From Usnea hakonensis (taxonomy: Eukaryota > Ascomycota > Lecanoromycetes > Lecanorales > Parmeliaceae): a stretch of 64,000 nt of DNA. The first letter of the stretch is position 1; each line of letters opens with the position of its first letter. The translations under genes were made by a program, and so were the position numbers. Below are positions 55,118-64,000 of this stretch, in pieces. The notes under the pieces are model-generated. The model made no database searches. It was not told the DNA's origin and was given only the letters and a program-made list of their open reading frames with translations. The stretch lies in contig BLJB01000048.1 of NCBI GenBank assembly GCA_013423325.1, positions 124,001 through 188,000 of the forward strand. Direction: 5' to 3'.

Positions 55118-58100
55118 ATGGCCCCCATTGTGGAGGTCTTAGGTCCACAGCCAGCAGACTTGGGGTTCTCGGTTTCCCACCAGAAGGTCGAGCTCGACAT
55201 AGACCTTTGCTCGCGGAGTCTGAAAGGTCGCGCGGAGATCGCAATAAATCCACACTCAAAAGATCTCAAGTCTATTCGACTCAATTGCAGACAAGCTGCC
55301 GTCACGCGCCTCACACTTAATGGAAAGCCATGTTCTCATCTGAGCTATACAGATCCTTACAAAGATGCTAAACTAGGGTGGACCGCTGCTGGAGTTCATC
55401 AATATGATATGCTACAGCGGAGACTGGAGAGGCAATTCAAGGACCCACCTGCAGAAGAGCTGGAGGTGTGGATACCCAAGACTGTCAAAATAGATGAGCT
55501 AGATCCGTTCTCTGAGGAGACACAGAATATCCTCTTGTCGAAATCCTCGAGCAATAACAAGAGGGACTCGGGCGATGGCTCTGCCGTCGACCTAGCTCAA
55601 AGTTCCCGTACCGCAATTGAGCAGGCCGCGCGCTTCACACCCATTTCCCTTGTCATAGAATATGTAGTTGAGAAGATTCGAGATGGAATGCATTTTGTTG
55701 GTTGGGAAGAAGAAGATCTTCGATATCCTCATGCGTACACCACCAACCATCCATCGCCCGGTGCTGCTTGCTGTCTATTTCCATGCGTCGATAACCTTAA
55801 CTCAAAGTGTATCTGGGACGTCTCTATCAGGTGCCAGAAGACGGTCGGGGATGCTCTCCAGCAAACTCCAGGTTCAATTTCAGAACCACAAGCGAATGGC
55901 GTTCATGGTATCTCGAACAGCATCAATGAGAGGGACGGAAACCGAAAAGTTCAGACTCGGTCCAACATCTTTAGTGACGAGGACAAGGCGCTGGACCTGG
56001 CAGTAGTATGCACAGGAACCTTGACTGATGAGGTAAGATTCTTCGATATGCGCGAGTATCGTTCGGACTGATTTAGGTAGATTGTCGATGCTCGAGATCC
56101 TTCGAAGAAGACTACTTCATTCACGTGCAATACAGCCATTTCAGCGCAGCACCTTGGCTTTGCTATAGGCCCTTTCGAGCATGTTGATCTAGCAGAATTT
56201 CGGGAAAGTGAGGAAGATGAGAGACTGGGCCAAAATGCTATACCTGTTCACGGCCATTGCTTGCCAGGCAGAGTCAATGAAGTTAAGAATACGTGTCTGC
56301 CAATAGCAAAGGTGAACCTCACTATCCAGTATCGAGAAACTCAAATGACTGACAAAATCCTAGGCTATTGATTTCATTACCACGACTTACGGCTCGTATC
56401 CGTTCATGGAATACAGTCTTTGCTTTGTCGACGACCTCCATCTAGATGTTGTCGACACGGGTTCTTTGTCAATATGTAGCAATCGACTGCTGTTTCCCGA
56501 GGATGTTATTGAACCTTTGGATCGAGTTAGTCGCCAGCTCGTCCATGCTCTTGCTGTACAATGGATGGGCATCAATATTGTTCCAAAAAATCCTTGTGAT
56601 TTATGGGTCGTTGTGGGCATTGCCTACTTCATTACTGATATCTTCATGAAAAAGCTGTCCGGAAACAACGAATACCGTTATAATCAGAAGAGGGCAGCAG
56701 ACCGCATCGTTGAACTAGATGTCGATCGCCCATCATTATACGATACTGGAGCTCTGGTCGCCCTCGATCCATCAGAACTTGAATTCCTGGAACTCAAAGC
56801 GCCTCTGGTGCTCTTTATATTGGATCGAAGATTAACGAAAGCGGGTACCTCCGGAGGTCTTTCTCGAATCATAACGAGGCTTCTTCTCAATGCCAAAGTG
56901 GGCGAACTTACCAATGGCTCCATAGATTCACCATACTTTGTCAGGACGTGCGAAAAGCTGGGTCACATGAAATTTGACATTTTCTTCGCGCAATGGGTTG
57001 AAGGCGCCGGATGTCCCAAATTTCGCGTCACTCAAAGATTCAACAAGAAGAAGCTTGTGGTGGAAATGTTGATCCAGCAGACTCAAGCCGAAAATATAAG
57101 GGATCGAGACATGGACAGCGACAACTTTGTTCGAGACGTTAAGGAAGAGCAGAAAGCAGTCTATGCTGGTCCCATACAGCCAGCATTTACCGTATGGGTC
57201 CTGCTGAGAATGTAGAGGAGAAAACTGACACAGAACCTAGGGCCCAATGACCATACGTATTCACGAAGCTGATGGCACACCATATGAGCATATCATTGAG
57301 ATTAAAGACTCTAAAACCACGTTCGACATTCCATACAACACCAAGTATAAACGACTGAAACGAAGCCGGCGCCAGAAGGAAAGAACTGCAGCAAGTGTCG
57401 GAAATGATTATACGGGTGGCGGGAATGATGATGTCTTGTTGTACTCTTTGGGTGACGTCCTGCAATCCGAAGAAGAGACGAAGGAATGGAGGCTTGCCGA
57501 GTGGAGTAAAGATGACGAGGAAAAGATGAGCCAAGAGTCTTATGAATGGATACGTATGGACGCGGACTTCGAATGGATCTGTAAAATGTCAACGTCAATG
57601 CCACCATATATGTGGGTTTCCCAATTACAGCAGGACAGAGATGTTGTAGCTCAGCTGGAGGTAAGACGATAAACATGGATCAGAAATGCAGCTTCTGACG
57701 TGGACCAGTCGATTCAATGGATGGGTTGCGTGAATGCACATGAACTTGTTTCCACAGTGCTTATACGAACACTTATGGATCAAAGATATTTTCACGGCAT
57801 TCGTACTGCTGCTGCAGCCGTCTTAGCAAAGAATGCTAAGAGCGAAGTTAATTGGATCGGCAGTTTCCATCTCGAGAAGGCCTTTCAGGAGTTCTTTTGC
57901 TATCCAGGCTCTCCCATGACGAGATCGAATGACTTTACAGACCGAGCCTCATACTACATACAGTGTGCGATCCCTCAGGCTATTGCGAAGGTCCGCAACG
58001 CAAGCGGTCACACCCCCTTTCAATCAAGAAATTTCCTGTTTGAAAAGTTGAAATTCAATGACAACTCGAACAATGAGGTGGGAAGCTCTACATCTATCTA

Positions 58101-59216
58101 TCTAAACAAATACGTGTCTAACAAATATAGATCTCGGATTGCCACTATGTCGCCACACTCATGGCGGGATTAGCAGAAAGTCTAGCCTCGAAAGCGCCGT
58201 TTCCAACAAACGATCCTGACGATCTAGAAGATAGCGGTGGAGATAATGAGAACTTCCTCAATGCTTGTCTAGAAGAGATCGATCGACACCAACGAATCGA
58301 TGAATGGATTCCTTCCTACCACAACATACTCTCAACTACTGCTCTCGACTGCAAGCGAAGCTTGGCTAAAGCCGGTATTATCCAGACCAAGCCGGCAGAT
58401 TTCCTACAGTACACATCAGATGGCGCTTCAGAGTACCTGCGGCTTGGTGCCTTCTCTAATGTCATGGCTTTGGGGTTGACGAAAAATGATGCTATCCTTC
58501 GTTGGTTCCTTTTCGTCCTGGGTACAGATCCTTCAATATTTATTCGAGAAAATATGCTCCGGATATTTGGTAGGACTCTTGGCGCTCTTGCAGTAGGTGA
58601 GCACTTGGATGTTGCCAAAGACCAAGCTGCTCAGCTTGATGGTCTCATCATTGAACAAGAATCAACCACCGAAGCCCGACAAGCGGATCTGGCGCGGAAG
58701 CAGACAGTCGAAGGGGCGCTTAATGCTCTAAAGGATGAGCTATCCGGGAACTTGGTCTTGAAGAAAGAGCTGTGGAGGGCTATCGAATCACCAACCCTTT
58801 CTTTACGTCAACTAGGCGAGCTTCTCGAGATCTGCGACTGGCTCTATGAACCAGACTCAAAGATCGTCGTGGTCCTCAGATATCCTCGATACTGGGAGCT
58901 GAAGAACCTGGGAAAAGGCAAAGTTCTCTTCAGCCGCACATCTCGCGTCCGCACTACCATACCTAAACCCAAAGCTGTCGTTGCCCATACCCAACCCATT
59001 CTTAAACGAGAGAACAGCATCCCTAATCCCGGCATGCAGCCACCGCGGAAATTAATGGTCAAGCCACCGAAGCCTCCTTTGCAAAGTACAGCGTCTGCTT
59101 CCTCTGTCACAAGGGTGGAGAGTGTGCCACCAAGTCCGGTACCAGAAGGGGAGAGTGCTAAGCCGAAGCTGAAGCTCAAATTCAAGGTTGGTGGCGGCGC
59201 AGGGAGCCCTCCGTGA
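55118..59216 (+). CDS. TAF2: TFIID subunit TAF2 (aminopeptidase-like, 1282 aa)
   Basis: Six exons: 55118-56032, 56081-56311, 56364-57191, 57241-57660, 57709-58077, 58131-59216; all junctions are phase 0 and introns are 48-53 nt. The N-terminal beta-sandwich (Q-K-V-E-L-D-I-D-L-x-S-R-S-L-K-G-R-A-E-I) and the M1-aminopeptidase-like body follow the family, with Y-P-F-x-E-Y-S-L-C-F and a V-Q-W-M-G-I-N segment where active peptidases have HExxH; zinc ligands are absent, as expected for TAF2. Then come armadillo-type helices, and the C terminus is basic with K-P-K-L-K-L-K-F-K. TAF2 helps TFIID contact the initiator element. It is by far the longest core gene here. Confidence 0.93.
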
Positions 59217-60084
59217 AGTATCAAGCTTCCAGCAATAAATTACAATGCATTCTGGCGTTCACGCTTTAGTAGGAAAGGCTTGTTGAGGTGCGATACCCAA
59301 ATGCAGTTCGTGCAGGTACACTAGAGCGCTCATTTTGGAGCGAGCGCTGAATCTCATTGACCGTTTTGACGGTGGGGAATTATGGGCAAGGTGGTCACGA
59401 CTTAAAAGGGCAGAGTGGACTCTACTCTCCAAGGCTTAGGGACAGATGCATTAAGTGTAGAACATAGGATAATTCGCGTGAGAACTTTTTACCAAGCACA
59501 ATCCGCAAAATCCATGACTGGGGACCCATCTCAGCACTCCATCTCACCAAACCAGACTTGACACAAATTGAGAGATATCAAAACTACATGCTTCCCACTA
59601 ATACCATGAGCAGATGGAAAGGAAACAAGGAAGAAAGTATCATAAACCTCAATAAAAAGCAGTGTGATGTATGCCTAAAGCGAACCCCAACGAACAGCAT
59701 CAACGTCAGCAGTGCCGGGGATTTAGAAAGGCAACTCCCTCTGCGTCATACTCGGCAATGTGCATCTCAAGATGGGAGTGCACTCGAGGGCAAGAGTATA
59801 TTGAGGACGCGATTGCGGGTCTTGCGGTTACTTTATGATTTGGGGTCTACGAGTAGGGTACGTGATCAGGGGGGTTGACAGAGAGAGAGAGAGAGAGAGA
59901 GAGAGATTGGACGTTTTATTCCTTTGGAATGATTCGTTAACAGTAGATATGACTACTTTCATTTGCTTGAAAGTAGAGTAATTGTGGAAGCAAATTGAAG
60001 GCTGCGAGGGAAAATTTAAGGCGGCGCGGAAATGTTCCGCTGAAGCATTAGTCTGGATGTTCATTCACCTCTCAGCTTCTTGAA
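59217..60084. other. intergenic with a (GA)13 microsatellite
   Basis: (GA)n at 59881-59906. The frame at 59558-59878 has no family features. The end of the region is the 5' side of the DUF3807 gene. Confidence 0.5.
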
Positions 60085-60915
60085 ATGTTTCCCGTACCAT
60101 CCATCGATGCAAGTTGTGGGCAGCGGACTCGTAATAAGGCAAATGCCCATGGCAAGTCCGCTGCAGATCCCTACTGTGACAGAGGTCCGTCTCTTCCCAT
60201 CTCCGACGGATTCGCTCCGCTGACACTAGTGACTCAGGAAGATCTCTATGCCTTTCATGCTCGTATCTTTGGATCCTCGGCTCCCATACAGCGTTCTTGC
60301 ACGGAACAAGACTTTTACTATGACGCTACGAACAAAGAAGGTTTTCAAGCAGAAGACGATGATCTGGGATACTATCCTGATGGCAACAAGAGGACCCTAA
60401 CCGACGAGCAAATCGCTATGTTCAGACACAGCGAGATCTATTCTATATTGAGAGAAAGACAGGTGCGAAAAGAAAATCTGGAAGCAGATGGAGGCGGTCA
60501 GTCTGAGACCGTAGCTTCTCAGCCAGAAGGACCCGAAGCCACCACGTTACCGGACGAGGAACAAGGGGTGCAAATTGGTCCAGAAGCAAAGGAGGTTTTC
60601 ACGACAGTTTCGGAAACCACTCCACAACATCTGGAGGCTACTCATCTGGCTGGGAAGCGAAAGAGAGGAGAGGCAGATACCGCTCACTTACACGGCAGAA
60701 AGTACGCTTCTCGAAGCACCAGAGGTCTCGTAAGGGAGCTCGATTCAGCCGCTGCAGAAGATCAGACCTTAGACTACGGTGAGGAGCCTTCTATCGCCGA
60801 AGAAGTCAAGCAAAATGAACTTGCAATCCCACAGGCCCAAGAGAAGGATCCCCAAAGCCAAGTAGGCCCATCTGAGGGGAGAAGAATTTGGTGGCCAATC
60901 ATCGAGGCACCTTGA
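60085..60915 (+). CDS. DUF3807 family fungal protein (276 aa)
   Basis: Single exon as read. Residues about 45-65 hold L-T-x-E-D-L-Y-A-F-H-A-R-I-F-G; the family signature follows at about 90-130: Y-Y-P-D-G-x-K-R-T-L-T-D-E-Q-I-A-M-F-R-H-S-E-I-Y and L-R-E-R-Q. The middle and C-terminal regions are acidic and low-complexity with a K-R-K-R nuclear-type signal near 195. The role is unknown. The last residues (I-W-W-P-I-I-E-A-P) look unlike the family, and an alternative open frame continues from about 60908 to 61058, so a missed intron near the 3' end is possible. Confidence 0.7.
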   Translation: MFPVPSIDASCGQRTRNKANAHGKSAADPYCDRGPSLPISDGFAPLTLVTQEDLYAFHARIFGSSAPIQRSCTEQDFYYDATNKEGFQAEDDDLGYYPDGNKRTLTDEQIAMFRHSEIYSILRERQVRKENLEADGGGQSETVASQPEGPEATTLPDEEQGVQIGPEAKEVFTTVSETTPQHLEATHLAGKRKRGEADTAHLHGRKYASRSTRGLVRELDSAAAEDQTLDYGEEPSIAEEVKQNELAIPQAQEKDPQSQVGPSEGRRIWWPIIEAP

Positions 60916-61905
60916 ATTTGAGACCCCGCGCGTGACTCCTCCTTGGAGAGAGCCTGATAGTATCACAAATTCTAGGCCGGGACGTCCAGCTGCACGTTCC
61001 TCCGCACTGTTCCCGACCTTAAGAGCCGTGCTACCTGTGAAGAGTCTCAATTCTTGAAGGCAAGTTCAACCCTCATCATTCTTTCCGTCCAACCTTTTAC
61101 ATTATATGATGAAACACCAATATCGTCATCCTTAGTCGGACAATCTGCAGACTTCTGCAAACCCATACATGCGTCTTGGCTAAGGCTCAAAACAATGTGT
61201 GGGGGGAGCGAAGCCGATCATGGCGAACCATAATCTTCTCTCTGACATACATCATCCTCACCTTGCCCATACAAAGTATTTGCCTTCGCGGTACCACTGC
61301 TAACACTCGATTGGAAAGATTCTCCCCTCTCGGCAAGGATTTTGTCACAGTATAGCTTAGCATAGAATAGGACACCACATGCAGATCGATTGCACTCTTC
61401 GTCTGTAGCTACAAAATGTGAGCGACCAAGCTCCTCGCTACCCGCCCGGCCAATTATCTCGATGATGCATCACCACTGTCATTCACGTTTTCCACGCGAG
61501 CTGGCGCCATTGACCCAAATGACGTCGCTGGTATGACAGGCGCTATCAAACACAGAATAATTTCTGAAATGTTACTTCACGCTCTGCTTGCGAGTATTCC
61601 GAGAGTTTTGCAAGGTCGCGTCAATAGCAGTCAAACTGAACTGTAGTCAATCGAAATTTCGAGACCTAAATGTCTAAGAGCCATCTCACTCCTCTTTCTC
61701 GATTCTTATATATCAAACCATGAATCCATACAGCGTCGCGTCCCTCATCATTATAATCATCGTCATCGTATCGGTATGGCTTAATCAACGTACCGCTCAA
61801 TCAAATGTGCCGTGAGATCTCGTCACTCATCTCTCATCTCCCATCGCGGCGTTCACCACACGTAACACATAGTCTACATCCTCCTTCCCCAGACCTCTCC
61901 ACTCC
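60916..61905. other. intergenic, nothing recognised
   Basis: No supported gene; short frames only. Contains the 3' region of the IQ-motif gene. Confidence 0.45.
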
Positions 61906-63666
61906 TCACTTCCCCCCCTCCGCCCCTCCCTCCCCCTTGAAACTCAACACCCTCAACCCCTCCCTCAACCCCTTCAACCTCCCCTTCGTCTTCATATACG
62001 TCTCAATCCCCACCATAGCCGCCAAACTCCCCCCCACCGCCGTCATCCCCATATCCACCCCCCGCGCCTGCAAACTCTTGATAAACACCCTCAGATTATG
62101 ACTCGGCGTGCGATAATGGCCCGAGCGCGGCTGCAGGATGCGCAATTGCCCGTTTTTGACGGTGATGAGGCCCGCGGCGGAGATGCGGGAGCCGCGGAGG
62201 AAGGAGGAGTGCTGGAAGGCGCCGGATTGTTTGATGCCGATGTAGAGGTTGTTGTTGGTGTCGGCGACGAAGATCCATTTCTGTTTTTGTTTCGGTTGCG
62301 GTTTTGGCGGTGGGGGTTGCTTGGGGGTTGATTTGGTGTGGAAGAGGTCGTGGAAGGAGGTGTGGCGCGGCGGGGTGGTGGGTGAGGTTGGGGAGGCGGG
62401 GGTTTGGGGGGGTTGTTCTTCGCGTGTCTCCTTTGTCGTGGTCTTCTTTGGATTTGGTGGAGAGGGGTCCGTTGTCGAAGAGATATCTGGGTCCTCTTCC
62501 TTATTGGACAGACCGCTCGACTCGCTCGACCCCCTGTACGGCGCCGGTCGATGGGCCCATGGCGGGGTCGGGTCGTCCACCCTGACAATACCACGCACGG
62601 AATCCTTCCACCTGTCACTAGTATCCACGCGCATTCCATCCTTGCGCCAGCAAAGTTTGCCCTCCCCATCAACCATGACCTCATAAAGCCTCCTCTCCTC
62701 CTTGCCCAAATACCGGACCTGCATATTCTCCAACCGTTCCCTCGAGCACTTCTCCACCACCGCATCCTTCCCCTCCCCCTCATCCAACCAGTAAAAGAAA
62801 TTCTCCGTCGTCGCGGCCTCTTTCCACGCCTTGTGGTATTTCCGCAAGTTGCTCCCATATCGATGCTTCACGTCTACCATCTCGAGGAAGTAGGATAGAT
62901 CCATCTGCTTGGCGCTGTCGACCCTGTCTAGCTTTTCCGCGAGGCGCTTCTTCTGCCGAATATGACGGGCTTCGCCTTGCCGGTTGTGGGAGGGATTCGA
63001 GGTGTCGTTTTCGGAGGTGGAGGATGAGAGGGAGGGTTCCTCGTCGCCGCCTGCCCGGCGGGCAATTTTGCCGACGCGCGACCATTTCTGGCGGGCTTCG
63101 GTGCGGTTGAGGCCAGGGCTGGAGGTGGGATCGGTGCCTGTGCCATTTTCGATGGGAAGGGTTTTAGAGGAGCGGGGGCGCGGGGTGGTGAGGGCGAGGT
63201 ATTGGGCCTCTTTCACTGCCTTTGGAGAGGAGTGTTAGCGCTGGTTGATCGAATTGAAACGCACCGAGATATAAGATTTGCGTACTTCGGTCCATCTCGA
63301 GGAAGGATCTAAGCGCAATCCCCTCAGCTGTCTCCGCGCCCTGTGGCCTCTGTATGTCCTTTGAAGGACTCGGGCCGCGGTGGACTCTTCATGTTGGAGT
63401 CGTGCGGTGTCTGGCGATTGCTCTGTAGATTGGTATTTCTTCTGAACTTCGCGTTCTTTCTTGTCCTGGATCTCGGCAATTGAATTCATGTCGAAGTAGG
63501 TGATGGGCAATCCCTCGGAGATTTCGGAAGTACTATCAGAGTGGGGAAGGTTCGGAACTTCGGATTTGATCGAAGCGGGGCTTGGCGGGGCCAGTCGAAT
63601 GGATTTTTCCGATATTAATCTTTCTGTTGTTGAAACATATATTGAAAATAGTGGCAAACATTCCAT
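61906..63666 (-). CDS. IQ-motif protein, likely calmodulin-binding (571 aa)
   Basis: Exons 63666-63265 and 63219-61906 join in phase 0 over a 45-nt intron. An IQ motif is clear near residues 95-115: A-A-R-V-L-Q-R-T-Y-R-G-H-R-A-R-R. Downstream conserved-looking blocks are M-D-L-S-Y-F-L-E-M-V-D-x-K-H-R-Y-G, Y-H-x-A-W, F-F-Y-W-L-D-x-G-E-G and R-Y-L. After a Pro/Thr-rich linker (about 360-440) a second folded part begins K-W-I-F-V-A-D-T and contains H-S-S-F-L-x-G. This fits the fungal IQ calmodulin-binding proteins of unknown role. An additional upstream exon cannot be excluded. Confidence 0.78.
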
Positions 63667-64000
63667 CGAGCAGGGCGGCCCAAATGGTGTAGTGGTGGAA
63701 TTGCAAAGATGTTTAGACGGGACTATAAAGTGATGGCCTTACATCGCTCTTCTCTACTCGTCAGCCTAGTACACAGCTTCGCACTAGCTCGATCTTTTTG
63801 CTCCTTGGTTCGACCCCGACTTTGGGCCAGCTTTTACTTTACACTGAATTTCTTTTTTGGAGCTGGAATTTTACGCAAAACTTCAGAGGGTGAATCGTTC
63901 TAAGTTATTTGCCCAACCTATAGCAATTTGAGCAACCCTGACACTGTTACATGAATCCTGGAGTCCGTTTTTCTCTTCTGTGATTTGCCCAACCCGGAAA
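63667..64000. other. right edge, 5' region of the IQ gene
   Basis: An ORF at 63709-63903 is hydrophobic but has no family features and is not supported. ACTATAAAG occurs at 63721 on the plus strand. Confidence 0.4.

Noticed and set aside
59881..59906. (GA)n tract as a promoter GAGA element
   Set aside because: No evidence beyond a simple microsatellite.
62091..62858. Long minus-strand Arg/Pro-rich ORF
   Set aside because: Out-of-frame shadow of the GC-rich IQ-protein exon.
1..64000. tRNA, rRNA and telomere repeats
   Set aside because: I looked for B-box-like GGTTCGAATCC patterns and TTAGGG arrays and saw none convincing; a covariance-model scan would be needed to exclude degenerate tRNAs.

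Overview
The window is nuclear DNA of a filamentous ascomycete (Pezizomycotina). Genes have several short introns (about 45-70 nt, GTAWGT donors, CTAAC/CTGAC branch points), and the families present are fungal: STAND/NLR-type receptors, a Pth11/rhodopsin-like membrane protein, a CYP65-like P450, DUF7707, DUF3807, SAS4 and YPT35. A Leotiomycete is a plausible guess, but nothing here proves it. Exon structures were worked out by hand from splice motifs, reading phase and family conservation. No database search was run.

1-24 kb is gene-poor accessory sequence. It holds a small lineage-specific protein family in two clusters: near 1.9-3.9 kb (one truncated copy and two intact ones) and near 15.3-17.8 kb (two clear pseudogenes, a possible remnant start, and a more distant intact gene). 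The flanks of the two clusters are also duplicated. Between and after them lie a HeLo/SesA-like helical-domain plus ankyrin protein (6.1-9.4 kb), a Tubby-C-like protein, a DUF2306 membrane protein with an in-frame stop, a helical-domain protein ending in two ubiquitin-like domains (19.4-20.8 kb), a DUF924 gene with an apparent frameshift, and an HSDL2-like short-chain dehydrogenase.

25-40 kb mixes core and accessory genes: glutaminyl-tRNA synthetase; divergent from it a RelA/SpoT-NACHT-ankyrin receptor with an 11-unit 9-residue repeat; a relic APH-type kinase; a rhodopsin-like membrane protein; a SAS4-domain chromatin protein; and a P450.

40-64 kb is a compact core block: YPT35 (PX adaptor), a GPI-type DUF7707 protein, CDC26 (APC/C), an unrecognised basic protein with a presequence-like N terminus, mitochondrial ribosome recycling factor, SSB Hsp70, RSC4, CKS1, a DsbA-like thioredoxin-fold protein, TAF2, a DUF3807 protein and an IQ-motif protein. 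These serve translation, chromatin and transcription, and the cell cycle. Several pairs are divergent and share short intergenic promoters.

The most interesting content is the group of three proteins with NLR-type architecture inside 25 kb (especially the RelA/SpoT receptor and its 9-residue repeat), the tandem-UBL helical-domain protein, and the decaying small-protein family.
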